From: Heterobilharzia americana
Lineage: Eukaryota > Platyhelminthes > Trematoda > Strigeidida > Schistosomatidae
DNA length: 64,000 bases
NCBI GenBank assembly: GCA_944470555.2
Contig: OX104127.1
Coordinates: 116,340,741 to 116,404,740 of the forward strand
Direction of reading: 5' to 3'
A program made the position numbers and the translations under genes. The notes under the pieces were generated by a model. That model was given only the letters and a program-made list of their open reading frames with translations. It did not search any database and was not told the DNA's origin. Position 1 is the first letter of the stretch; the number at the start of each line of letters is the position of its first letter. Shown here in pieces: positions 24,722-35,786 of the stretch.

Positions 24722-27700
24722 ACCTCGCCTGGTTAACTCGTTCACTAGTCCTAAGCCCGGGTACAGAGGGAAGGTTGGGCGTAGGGTTAGCAACCCTACC
24801 CCGGAAAACAAATCTAACCGCCAAAGAAACTTCAAAGCACAAACAAAATATAAAAAATAAATACAAACTTATTCCTCGCTGGAATCGGAGAGGCGAAATG
24901 ACGCCAGTTGGTGAAAGCCTTCGGGAAGCCAATTGGCCAATGTGTCTTCTCTCGATGAAAGAGAAAGTAAACGTGGGGACATGGAATGTCCGCACCATGT
25001 TTGAAGCCATCAAGACAGCCCAGATTGCAAATGGGATGAGAAGGTATCACATTGAAGTGATTGGAATTTGCGAATGCAGATGGAATGGGAGTGGACTCTC
25101 CAAAATGTCAACTGGAGAATCAATAATATACTCCGATATTGTCACCCAGACGACAACGACGAGCACACTGAGTTTTGGAGTGGCTATCATGATATCCCCG
25201 AGAGCGTCGAAGGGTCTCTTTCATGCGATGGGAACCAATCTCCTCCAGGATCATGACAGCAAGATTCAACTCAAAAGGAAGGAAGGTCACAATCATACAA
25301 TGCTGCGCTGTGCACCTACAAATAATGCAGAGCAAGAGGAAAAGGAGGAATTCTACAAACAATTTCAATCAACACTGGACAAGACGCCAGTTGGCGATAT
25401 CAAAATTCTAATGGGTGATATGAATGCCAAACTGCGAGGAGCGGAAAACACAGGAAGAGAACTAACCATGGGTCGAGAGGCGCTAGGTGAGGTGATGAAC
25501 GAGAATGGAGAATTATTTGCAGAATTCTGTGCATTCAACGATTTGGTGATTGGAGGCCAGGCAGTGTGTTCAAGCACAAGGATATCCATAGAGCCAGCGA
25601 CATGGATTTCACCAGATGGACATATCAAAAATCAAATCGACTTTATCTCAATCTCAAGAAAGCGGAGATGGAGACGCAGTCTACTTAACACAAGGTCAAG
25701 AAGAGGAGCAGATGTAGGTTCAGACCACCATCCAGTGCAAGCAACCTACCTTCCAAATCAAGTTAAAAGCCTTCAAGGAAGCTGGTGATAGACCACAGTT
25801 CAAGTACAACACTCGGAAACTGAAGGATGAAACTACAAAGAAGATCTTCAAGGCAGCCATCAAGACAAAATGGGAGATATCGAGGAACATCCCTGAAGAA
25901 ACCTGTGTGGAAGAACACTGGAACTCTTTGAAAGAGATGTGGAAAGAAACCTGCGCAGCCATATTAGGAAGGAAGAAGGTGGAAGACAAGGAATGGATCT
26001 CGACGGAAAAAATGGAAGCTGATAGAGGAGAGGAGAATGGTGAAGAAGATAAACCAGTGCATGGATGCCCAACGACAAGAAGAACTGAGCACAATGAATA
26101 AAACACTGGACTAAGAAGTGAAGAAGAGTGCACGCAAAGACGAAAGACACTTCTACGAAACACTGGCAAGTGAAGCAGAACAGGCTGCAGGCTGCAGGTA
26201 GGAGAGACAGTGACCTGACAACATTGTATCTAAATAACCAGGTTACTATCTGGGAAGAGATCAACGCAGATGAAACCAATAAAAGATGATGAGGGAAGTA
26301 TAAATACGAAAGAAGAGAAACAGAGGAAACGATGGGCCGACCACTTCAAGAAGCTCTTCAATCGACCACCACCTGCACTTCGTCCAGAAATACCACCTGC
26401 AGCCGCTGAACCACAAGTGAACATAAATCCTCCAACAAAAATGGAAGTCCTGAACGCCATAAAGCTACTGAAATGTGGGAAAGCAGCAGGACCAGATGGG
26501 ATCCAGCCAGAAGCACTGAGAACAGACGCAGAGACAACAGCGGACATGCTCACACCACACCACTATTGCAGAAGGTGTGGAAGGAAGAGAAGACACCTGC
26601 CAGTTGATAGGAAGAAGGGTTACCTTGTCAAACTCCCGAAGAAGGGAGACCTCAGTGTTTGCAAGAACTGGCGCGGAATCACTCTCTTGTCCACCCCAAG
26701 CAAAATATTAAGCCGCATCATCCTGGAGAGGCTAAAGAATGCACTGGATGTAAAACTACTACCAGAAAAGGCAGGCTTCAGGAAGTACAAATCATGTGTA
26801 GACCAAATTGCAACGCTACACTTCACATCATCATAGAAGAAAGTATAGAATGGCAGTCAACCCTCTTCCTCAACTTTATCGACTTTGAGAAGGCCTTTGA
26901 CAGCGTCGACTGAGAGGTAATTTGGAAACTGCTTCAACACTACGGAATACCGCAAACCTTTATCAGCCTCATTCAACAACTATATAAAGATGCCACATGC
27001 CAGCCAAGTAATTCACAATGGGAAGCTGAGTGATGCTTTTGAAGTGAAGACATGAGTGAAACAAGGTTGCCTACTATCACCCATGATATTCCTGATTGTG
27101 GTGGACTGGATCATGCAGCAAACAATGGGCAGCGAGAAGAGGGGGATACGCTGGACTGCGGAAAAGAACCTAGAAGACTTGGATTTCGCCGATGACTTGT
27201 GCCTGATGTCACACAAACTTGAAGATCTACAGGCAAAAACTAACAAGTTGATAGAATAGGCAGGGCATTGAAGACGGGACTTCAAGTGAATATAGAAGAG
27301 ACAGAGGTAGAGGTGATGAAGATACCGCACCACCACCATCAACAACAACAACAAACTCCAATCACCATCAAAGGGAGAAACTTAAAGGAAGTAACCTCCT
27401 TCACCTATCTAGGAAGCACCGTTTCAACTACAGGCGGTACAGACGAGAACAACAAAGCCAGGATCGTAAAAGCAAGACAGGCGCTCATTAGCCTGAAACC
27501 AGTGTGGAGATCTTCTGCACTCAGCATGTGGAACAACATCCGGATTTTCAACACCAACGTCAAGTCAGTGCTTCTGTATGGTTCAGAGACTTGGCGCGTT
27601 ACAAAACAGATTTCCAACAAACTACAGACATTCATTAACGGCTGCCTACGCTCTCTACTGAAGATCAGATGGACTGGCAGAAAGAATAAGCAACAAGGAA

Positions 27701-28000
27701 CTCTGGGAACGAACCAACCAAGAAGCTATCACGCAACAAATATGCAGGAGGAAGTGGAGATGGATTGGGCATGCACTGAAAAGGCCGACTGGGGACATCA
27801 CGCGTCAGGTCGGTTGCTCGAGTGGAATCCCCATAGGAAGCGACGAGTTGGACGTCCAAAGAGGAGATGACAGCATGTGGGCTGTTGTGGAACCAGGTTC
27901 AAAAGATATCAGAGAACAGAGGTCACTGGAGACGTGCTACTGAAGCCCTATGTTCCATTAGGAACCCTAGTGACTAATAATATGATGATAATAATAATAA
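24722..28000 (+). mobile_element. RTE family 1, near full-length inactive retrotransposon
   Basis: The element runs from the 5' start CCTCGCCTGGTTAACT to a trinucleotide tail (AATAATATGATGATAATAATAATAA as interrupted units). It is 3.3 kb, the usual size of an RTE element, and in host-gene sense. A 9-10 bp candidate target-site duplication TAAGAAAAAC occurs at 24714-24723 and 27998-28007, although the left copy overlaps the presumed first bases. The ORF order is apurinic endonuclease then reverse transcriptase. Several frameshifts and stops make it non-autonomous. By family knowledge this clade includes the SR2-type elements of schistosomes; exact family assignment needs a database. Confidence 0.88.
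24955..27977 (+). pseudogene. Endonuclease-reverse transcriptase ORF of RTE family 1, broken
   Basis: The endonuclease starts at KVNVGTWNVRTM (from 24955), continues with GDMNAKL (near 25420) and ends with NQIDFISISRKRRWRRSLL and GSDHHPV (near 25635-25735). These are the catalytic signatures of the APE-type domain. A frameshift follows near 25745. The reverse transcriptase is readable in pieces: KLPKKGDLSVCKNWRGITLL, NFIDFEKAFDSVD, KQGCLLSPMIFLIVVDW, and the active-site box LDFADDLCLM. The zinc-poor C-terminal part with FTYLGSTVS and YGSETW follows. TGA stops at 26911-26913 and 27053-27055 and a 4-base insertion near 27004-27007 disable it. A stop at 27975-27977 (after RNPSD) appears to be the original end. 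Confidence 0.85.
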
Positions 28001-28714
28001 GAAAAACTTTTGGTTAGTCTAACATTGAAGTTTATAAATTTATTTGTTTGTTTTGTGGATTAGTTTACGGTTTTGTTATCCTTTAGATGTTTTGTAAATA
28101 CTTTTTGAAAGAGGAAATAAACTTCCTCCGGTTTCATGTCGTACTAAGCTACAGCAAACCAGTTAGATTTATAAAAGAGGTCATCTGAAGGGGTGAATAT
28201 ACTAAAGTGATATAAATATGAGCTTTCTTGATTGTGATGTGTTTACTCACCTAAGACCTTATTAAGTAGAAAATCAAATTTTATATGGATTTCGCTTCCT
28301 TTATTTACTGGCACTTAGCACAATTACAAACGAGTTTCCGGTGCTCACACACTTCTAAAACAAATCTGTAAGTTCATATTTAAATTATCACCAGAATAGG
28401 ATACAGTGCTACTGTGTGCAAAACAAGTGCTGATATTTTAGGAAATATTTTAGTCGTTTATTGTCATTTTATTGTTTAAGTACTTCCTTTCGATCATATT
28501 TTTATCTTTGAACAGCATCTTGTGTTTTATTACTTTCATCAATAGAAAAAGTATTAAACTAGAACTCTATGAATAGTACTTAAGTAATTTTATCAAGGCA
28601 ATAAAGTTTCAGAAACAAAAATTAACCATGCTTCATAAAAAATGTGAACCCTGTGAAATAATGTTATATAGGATAATATGCACGTACCTTAATAAATACA
28701 GTAACAACGTGTAG

Positions 28715-28880
28715 CTCACTTGCTCACTGATCTCGCCACCAGACAATATACCTATTGGTCATGGGTTTGAACCCCGCTTCACATATCATCAACCTACATG
28801 CAATAAGCCTGGCTCATTACTTAGTGTATGGGCATACAATTGGTGAGTGAGAGACTTTCACGTCATAGTTATGATAAAAA
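28715..28880 (+). repeat. tRNA-derived SINE-like repeat
   Basis: A TAGCTCACTTGCTCA A-box-like motif is followed by a GGGTTTGAACCCC B-box-like motif at the usual distance. A related copy with GGGTTTAAACCC and GCTTCA lies at 45460-45620. The stem-forming ends of a true tRNA are absent. Confidence 0.55.
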
Positions 28881-29376
28881 CACAAGATTACTTGCGGTGC
28901 ATCATCACTTAGAGGAAGGCATTTTGCTAAAAGTCACAGGTCTTCGCAGAACAATAAAAAAACCCAAGACTACAGTCAAATGAATATTGGAAAAATTCAT
29001 TGAGACTGGTTAGCACGGTAATTTAATCGACTAATAAGGAAGTAAGACAAACAAAGCCGATAAAACAATAAAGACATCAGTAAAATACGGAGAAGCCACT
29101 GGTAACAACTTCCTAATTGCAAATTCAAATATTCAGCTATTTGTTTTCCTACGAAAGTTCTTTCCACTTATTTCTTGATTAATTACTCTAAGAAGTAATT
29201 GTAATTTCATCAAATCAATATATCCTACAATTCGTCAAAACAGAAAAAGTGGAATGCAAGAACATTCGACCAAGGTATTCTGAATTGAACGGAATATATG
29301 TCTTGGTTTCCACTGTTAATCACTACCGAGCTAACTACATCAATGAATTTATGGTCTTAAACAAAAGCAATACTAG

Positions 29377-29700
29377 TTAGAATCTAGAAGCCAGTTCAAA
29401 CCACTTAATAATATATAAGTAAAACATGGGAACTGTGGTAGGAATTAATCCCAATTCAATCGATTTATTAGATGTGTCATATACAGTAACAGTATTATCT
29501 ACTGGATTACGTTCCACATACAATTTATTATCCATAGACACATCAGGATAATTCAACGGTTTATATAGTTCTAATTTTCTCGCCTCCTTTACGATGTACG
29601 TAGTAGAATTTTTCGTATATCCAAGACAGGTGCTGAGTCGTTCCTGTTGCATGTATCAGGTGTTGATTCCATAAACAAAAATTCGGTTATCAATCTCTCC
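29377..29700 (-). repeat. Unknown repeat, left arm of a diverged inverted pair
   Basis: The minus strand carries a 91-codon frame (from 29652) with TCLGYTKN, KLELYKP, MDNKLYVERNPVDNTV and YDTSNKS. The plus-strand frame at 29771-29992 aligns to it without gaps for about 66 codons, with roughly 59 percent identical residues by eye, against a higher nucleotide identity. That relation argues against selection on the protein, so this is a relict repeat. Function and family are unknown. Confidence 0.5.
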
Positions 29701-29714
29701 CTGTACCCCAAAAG

Positions 29715-29995
29715 GTTTGTTTTAAGGATCTGACAACCGAATCTTTTTTTATCGTATGAACATGTAATACATGCAACATGAATTACTCAGCACCTGCTCC
29801 GGATATATGGAAGATCATGCTACCCATATCACAAAGGAGACGAGAAAAATAGAGCTGTATAAACCGTCGAGTTATCTTGATATAACAATGGATAATAAAG
29901 TGTGTGCGGAACGTAATCCAGTAAATAATACTGTCCAACTATATGATATACTTAATAAATCCGCTAAAATGAAGTTAAATCATTCAACTTAGATA
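29715..29995 (+). repeat. Unknown repeat, right arm of a diverged inverted pair
   Basis: Head-to-head partner of 29377-29700, with shared blocks ACAACCGAAT-like, ATACATGCAACA, CTCAGCACCTG, TATAAACCGT, ATGGATAATAAA and GAACGTAATCCAGTA. The two arms are separated by about 15 bases. A third relative lies at 14342-14575. It may come from a transposon with related ends, but no transposase was recognised. Confidence 0.5.
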
Positions 29996-30829
29996 AGGCA
30001 GTACCTCCAAAATTATACTCCTGTGAAACAAATAACAATTTCTTTTTCAGACCTAATCAGCTTAAAAGAGTGAAAAAAAATTGTCTGTTATGAATTTCTA
30101 CATTCTGTGGTTTGTAACATTATTGCTGTTTTAGTGAAGACAAGTATTTCTATCACCCAAGTGATCTTCTACCTATATGTTCATTCGTAAAATTAGTTCG
30201 AACTGATTACATTTTATTATGAAACGAAGACAGTAACTGGATTCACCATAGTTAGAAATGTCAACTGAGTGCATTTGACATGTTTGCACTCTAAACTTGG
30301 ATGAAAGCAAAAGTACTATGAAATCTAATTGTTTGCCGTTTTGAAATACTTTTTTTCTATGAATGTTACTAACAAGTTATAAGATAAACACTAAACAGAG
30401 ATTTCAGAGAAGAAAATTTCTCTTTGCGACGATTTTAATTTCTATATATACAAATAAGTTGAAGTACACAAGAACAAATTTGTTTGTGTGCATGTTTCAT
30501 CTTTACAATAAGTGGAATCGTAAAGTGCAGTAATGTGATTGAAGATAATGTTCTACGAATAACCAAATCACTTCGAAAAATACAGGAGACTAATGGTGAT
30601 AGGACGATGCGAATGAGGGAATGAATATGTTATGGTTTCCCTTAAAGGAAGTTGAGTGGAGATTATATGAAACAACGAATGAGAATATCAGTCAGACAAA
30701 GTGTGATATGATACTGATCAAGAGAAGGGAAATTGTTACCAGAAAATAAAATGGATGGAAATAGAATAAACAAATTAAAGGTAATACAATAATGAAGACC
30801 TAGTTGTATGAAACATAAGGTCATAATAG

Positions 30830-31150
30830 TAATCTAAGACCAGGATAGTTAAAGGGATCATACGAACTGGGTGACGCGGGTTCGAGTCTCAGGTGGGACG
30901 TCATTTCCGTAGAGGCTGCAGATACGCCTTGCTGACGCGTACCAATAAGCATGAAACTTAGGTCCAGGGCTTCCTGCTGATTGCCTCCATTCAACCAATA
31001 ACTATCAAACTGCATCCTGATGCTGAGTCAATTAGCCTGGTGGCCACACTGCAAAATGATCGATAGAATTCGATCTGCACTCACGACTAGACAATATAAT
31101 CTTGGTTACCCTCCAGTGACCAATCGGTGTTCCTAATCCAGTCCTACAGA
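30830..31150 (+). repeat. tRNA-derived SINE-like repeat (family shared with 57175-57420)
   Basis: A B box GCGGGTTCGAGTCTC (near 30888) is followed by blocks GGCTTCCTGCTGATTGCCTCC and a tail with GTGACCAATCGGTGTTCCTAATCC. The reverse complement of 57175-57420 has the same order of blocks (GCGAGTTCGAGTCTG, GGCTTCTTGGTGATTACCTCC, CACTGGATAGCACC in reverse). Confidence 0.65.
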
Positions 31151-31159
31151 AGGTCAGTC

Positions 31160-31290
31160 GTGGCCCAAATAGCTCAGTGGTACCGTCTTTGACTAAGGTA
31201 CTGGGTTGCAGACACGACTTGCAAAAAACCTAGATGCGGGGCTTTCTTCTGATTTCCCCCATTCAACTAACATCATAAAACTGTTTTTGT
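31160..31290 (+). repeat. Second SINE copy in tandem
   Basis: It starts GTGGCCCAAATAGCTCAGTGGT, with a canonical TAGCTCAGTGGT A box, then GGGTTGCAGACACGAC in place of the B box and the same GGCTTTCTTCTGATTTCCCCC block as the preceding copy. It is a 5'-complete but internally shortened unit next to its relative at 30830-31150. Confidence 0.6.
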
Positions 31291-34263
31291 GTGCATACCT
31301 TTGTTTTCAGATCATATAAGATCAAGGCTTTTGCGATACAGAGTATCCATATGCCTGCACCTTTCGATAAGTTTGACTTGGCTTTGTAAATAATGTTAAA
31401 TGACGATTCAGAGGCTGCATGGTTATAGTCAACTACATATTGGAGAATTGATAAATTTATGAATTTACGCTTCTCTTTGCTTATACTGGAAGGTGCACTC
31501 GAACGGGACACGGAATGTTTCTCGATGAAAGCCCTATGTACTTAGTTCCGCAAGAGCGGGCGAACTTGCAGATGCACATCGAATTCAACACTGCTGAAAA
31601 TGAAATCGTAGCAAAGATAAAAGTGCTTCGCTGAAATCTTTATTTTCTGTCTTAATGGGGATTGGTACTGTGTGTGGATTGAAGAGGGGTTGTGAATTCA
31701 AAACATAAACTGGTAGTATAGCCTGGTGAAATTTTTTTAAACCTGTTCAAATTGAAATCAAACATTGAAGATTGAGCTCAGTGATTCTAAATTATTTTAA
31801 GCACGCAACGTGTTTATTTACCTGTAATATTTTCATTTCAGTAAAAACTATAATCTAAGGGTTGGGACTAAATAAAAATATGGATAGTATTTATTGCATA
31901 GCCGAATCCATTTAACCCAAAATAAGTTCAAGTCACCTATATGATTTCCTCCGTGTTTAATTCTGAGTAGATAATCTGGTACACTGACTATCATTTTTCA
32001 ATGCTTTCTTCGAGATGAAAAATATTACGTATCACTATGAACGGTTAGTACATTCATAAATTTAGGGCTGCTGCTTTGTCTGATATGAACATCCATAGAT
32101 ATTTCTGTACCCCTTTGAGTCAAAATCTATTGCCTCGAATTCACAAACAATATCCACTAAAGTGATGACTAACTATAATTAAGTTTTGGATAGTTGTAAT
32201 TCGTGGTGACATTTCAGACACAATATATAGAAGGTTTACAGTTTTGGCTAGGAACCTAGTAGACAACTTTCCGTAGTTACACGAGATGAACAGTAGGTAG
32301 AGAAAAAGACATTTTTTGAAATGCATACACTTTGTGTTGGTTAGTGTCTACGGTAGAAAGCAGAAAGCATCAAGTATTTCAGCAGAGAAAATATTTATTT
32401 AGTGCTTTATATTCTAAACATGCCGAATTGTTTTCGGTTACGAAAAGTGAAATCACATTACCTTAATGCAAAATGTCAGGTAGTCCATATCACCGTTGTG
32501 ACCAGCAGTAATGGGTTACAGTCAGTGCTGGCACAACTCACCTCAGTATATTAAGGTAGCAAGAAGAGGAACGAAAAATAGAAATATTATCAAGGTCCTA
32601 GGAAATCATACGGAGAGAAGGAAGAAGAAAGTGGGTGAAATAAATGACACGATATGATATGACGAACAAGATGAAAATAATGTATGAGTTCATTAGTACG
32701 TCTGGGATTGATTCAGAACCAAATCATTCGCAGTGTGTAACCATCGCTTTCAGCTGTCACGTGGAATCTAGCTGAGAAGTCTGTATTACCCTACCCAGCC
32801 AGGATGCAAATTCAAAGACATTGATGACTGATATCAGGTTTTAGCGTAATCGTCTTTAACGTTTTCTGGTGAGAACCTAATTCGATGAACATTACAGGCT
32901 GCAAACTATGGTGACTAGGTATGTGAAGCACATCTATCAGCCTTTCGCAAAATTGATTCTCATGAAACTGTAAACTATCTCGAGAAACAAAAGAGATTTC
33001 TTACAATCTTGGAAGCTGTATTTTCGTCTAAATGCATCTCTGATCATTACCTATCTTATCTGTGTAAAACTGGATTAAATTCAACTACAGTTTTTATTTT
33101 TGCTCAACCAGTTAATGCTGGTTTATACTGTTTCACTGACAACTACAGTTCTTTCCTTTAAATACTTCAAATGATTGCTATTTATAGACATCGTCGATTC
33201 ATATTACTGCACTTAGTGACCCAAATGAAGTTCTTCATCGTTTTGAAAACTCGAAACACTTTTAGTATAAGGCTTCATATTTCTTTGTTCCGTCTGTCGC
33301 TTCTTGGATGGTTTCAACTCATCTTTCTGCCTTGGAAAATGATACACTATTTGTTCCATTAAGTGACGTTACATTTGTTTGCTACAACTGGAAATTGTAC
33401 TGTATGACATACGACAAAATGTCATATAGATCTTCTGTAAGTTGAAAGCCTAAATCTTAATGAAATGTTAATGGCAGCGAATGTGAGCGTTTATTAGTAC
33501 TGCAATTTCAAAAAGAAGGATGCAATCCATGATAAATAACTAAAAAGGGATAAGATTTTTAGTTACCATCATCTGTGCGCATTCAACATACTACCGTTAT
33601 TCTAAGGGTTGTGCATCAGAAAATTCATCTTTTGATCCGCTGATCGATTGACCGTATGATCATTTTTCAACTCTTTCGATAAATCACATTTTTATAAAGT
33701 TCTTCAAAGTCATCATTATTTTCAGCAAATAATCTCACTTAAGTGATGCCTTTTTATGGTGTATAACCTGCCTGAAACTAATTGGTTAGTGTTCTCTAAA
33801 CTTCAAGATTTGTTCTTGAAAGTTTCATCATCAGACTACGGAACCTGATCAGTATTTAGCTATGTGATGAAGTGAAGCACTTTCAAGTTGCATGAATACT
33901 TATGCTTCAAAGCCTTCAATATAAACTTTTGATATTACTATCTATGTGGAAAAAGGTAACGAAAAATTCCTCACATTTTTACTTAGTGACAAATGTTTAT
34001 TTTGTAAGGCAAAAGTCAGTTAGAAGAGATTATGCTATGATGTTGAATCAATCAGAACAGTTATTACTAAAATAAGTTTCGGGAACATTCTAGCCAATGA
34101 ATTTTATTTAGTGTAAAAGGTAACCATGGTTGTCAGTGTCGAATCATCATTCCCTTCACTATCTGAACAATAACTGATGAGGCAATATGTCAATTGACTT
34201 CTTGCTTAAACGCTCCCTACCATACTTGGTTTCATTTTGTGCTTCACGGTTTCACTCACAAGC

Positions 34264-34380
34264 ATGGATAAACTTTGTGTTGTCCTCCAAACAACCGAAA
34301 AAGATAACCAGAATACTGGTTATTGTACAGAAAAACAGTTGGGGACCCACTTGCCTATCTCCGAAAAGCTTTCATTGAAG
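34264..34380 (+). CDS. Weak candidate alternative first exon of the OXR1-like gene
   Basis: The frame MDKLCVVLQTTEKDNQNTGY continues through EKQLGTHLPISEKLSLK to a GTGTGT donor at 34381. It is 39 codons and ends in phase 0, which matches the phase-0 start of the exon at 34515. It cannot be an ordinary internal exon after 19908: with the AG at 34261-34262 the exon would need phase 2 from upstream, and the exon at 19697-19908 ends in phase 0. It would therefore have to be an alternative first exon starting at the ATG at 34264. Internal promoters giving short isoforms are known in the OXR1 family, but chance is quite possible. Confidence 0.2.
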
Positions 34381-34514
34381 GTGTGTAAATTTTCTATGCA
34401 CTTATGGTTACCACAATTTCAGTCCAAACTTTAAAATTCTCTGTATTTTCACAATTTTGGGACACTTTGTAAATTACTGTAACAAGCATATGTTGTTATC
34501 TTTTTTGTCTGAAG

Positions 34515-34592
34515 GATTATGCAGAAGAAGAAAACGATCCACTGGCTTGTCAGTACCTGAAATTCGACAGCAATTTTGTTGTTGATTTACAA
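34515..34592 (+). CDS. OXR1: OXR1-like gene, GRAM-like domain exon, first half
   Basis: A 78-base exon between TCTGAAG (acceptor) and GTAAGTAA (donor at 34593), phase 0 at both ends. It encodes DYAEEENDPLACQYLKFDSN then FVVDLQ. In OXR1/NCOA7 the GRAM-like domain opens with an acidic stretch and a FLKINCKYI-like strand; QYLKFDSNFV occupies that place. It joins the next exon in frame. Confidence 0.75.
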
Positions 34593-35540
34593 GTAAGTAA
34601 CAGTGTTTAAAACAGACTTCTATAAAGCAAATAAAATATAACGAAAATCCAACCAGACTCAAAATTAGGGCCAGTTTTAATGAATTGAACCTACTTAGTA
34701 CAACTGAATGAAAGATTTACTGAAAGATATACCTCGATGACGTCAATGGCATTGACTGTTCGTAGTGTACTGGATCTTCTTGATTTTACAAAGTAGATTT
34801 TTGTTTAGTTGTGTTAGGAAGGTTTACTGTGTTACTTATTGCTACATTGGTACACTGACATTAGGAGTGTTTTTCTTTTGCTATTTCGAATGCTAAATAA
34901 AGAAGTAATTGATGTCTAAGATGTCTGGTATTGTATAAAGCAGGTTAATATACTCTCTCTATCATAAATTTCAAGTCTTCAGTTTCATTTATTCGTACCC
35001 TTTTCACAGATTTGTGCTTTTAATAGTAAGAGAATTAGTTACTTTGTAACATTTCATCTGTTGTGACTTCAGTTGGATGATGATAGTAAAATTCCTACAC
35101 GATAGGTTATAGATGATTATCTTGTCGACTGAATTACTAAATAAAAGTCGCAAACGTTAACAACTGTTATTATTCCGCTGAACGAGATTTTGAGGTAATA
35201 CCACTGAATGCTACAAAAATGTAATAAAATGAATGCTTCTGAATGTTAGGCGCTACTTAGAAACCCTTTCGAAAAGCCACGGTTCAGTAAGTGATGCAAC
35301 ATAGTTTGATTTCAAGTGATACCTGCGGCCTACAACTTAGCGTTTGTATGTACATGGTATTCACTGAGTTGCAAAATCAATTTTGCTGTTGTGTACATTC
35401 CTTAAAAGTTAGAATTTGTGGTAATTAGGATGTCTTTTCGTTCCTGCGTTCATTTTTTTAATTTCTATATAGGGAAGTAGTAGGTGGAAGATAACCAAGG
35501 TAATATTGATCTTGGTGACTAGCGGAAGAATACAAGATGC

Positions 35541-35575
35541 GCATTTCGTCCTATTTGGGACTCGTCAGCTTGACG
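35541..35575 (-). ncRNA. Hammerhead ribozyme motif, intact core (minus strand)
   Basis: On the minus strand: CTGACGA (plus 35562-35568), stem II GTCCC/GGAC with an AAATA loop, GAAA (plus 35544-35547), and a loopless stem III ATGCGCAT followed by C as the cleavage-site base. All invariant core positions I can check are present. This is the well-known Sm-alpha hammerhead arrangement with a very short stem III. Transcription on this strand would have to come from an antisense promoter. Confidence 0.7.
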
Positions 35576-35744
35576 TACTTGCAACGGGAAATTACCAGTA
35601 TCATTACAACAAGTGACGCCCGTTGCACAAGAGGTTGCTATCGTTCCTCAGTGGCTAAGTGGATAACGCTCTGGTGTTTGAAGCTAGGGTTACTAGGTTC
35701 CAGCCTCAGTGAGAGCTACGTCACTTACTGAGGTGCAAGTACAT

Positions 35745-35786
35745 CGGGCTGATGAATCCCAAATAGGACGAAACGCGAGTTCTGTA
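35745..35786 (+). ncRNA. Hammerhead ribozyme motif, damaged stem II (plus strand)
   Basis: CTGATGA at 35749-35755 and GAAAC at 35770-35774 are intact, with the same AAATA stem-II loop. The first base after CTGATGA is A instead of G, which breaks the first stem-II pair next to the core. Cleavage is likely weakened, which is inference from known hammerhead chemistry. Confidence 0.7.

Larger units (their letters stand above)
19909..34514 (+). other. Large repeat-filled intron before the GRAM exons
   Basis: A 14.6-kb intron. It contains a hammerhead-bearing repeat (20935-21190), two RTE family-1 insertions (23478-24480 minus, 24722-28000 plus), tRNA-like SINEs (28715-28880, 30830-31150, 31160-31290), the unknown inverted pair (29377-29995), and a weak candidate exon (34264-34380). 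Longer empty stretches are 19909-20934, 21191-23477, 28008-28714, 29996-30829 and 31291-34263, where I see only AT-rich sequence. Confidence 0.6.

Noticed and set aside
25720..26279. Overlapping minus-strand frames of 139-149 codons
   Set aside because: They lie antisense to the RTE linker region and recur in every copy of that element; no independent coding signature.
29377..29652. Functional protein-coding gene in the inverted pair
   Set aside because: Amino acid identity between the arms is below nucleotide identity by eye, which argues against purifying selection.
30880..30905. tRNA gene (B-box motif GGGTTCGAGTCTC)
   Set aside because: No acceptor stem or anticodon arm could be drawn, and the segment recurs at 57.3 kb as a SINE-like repeat.
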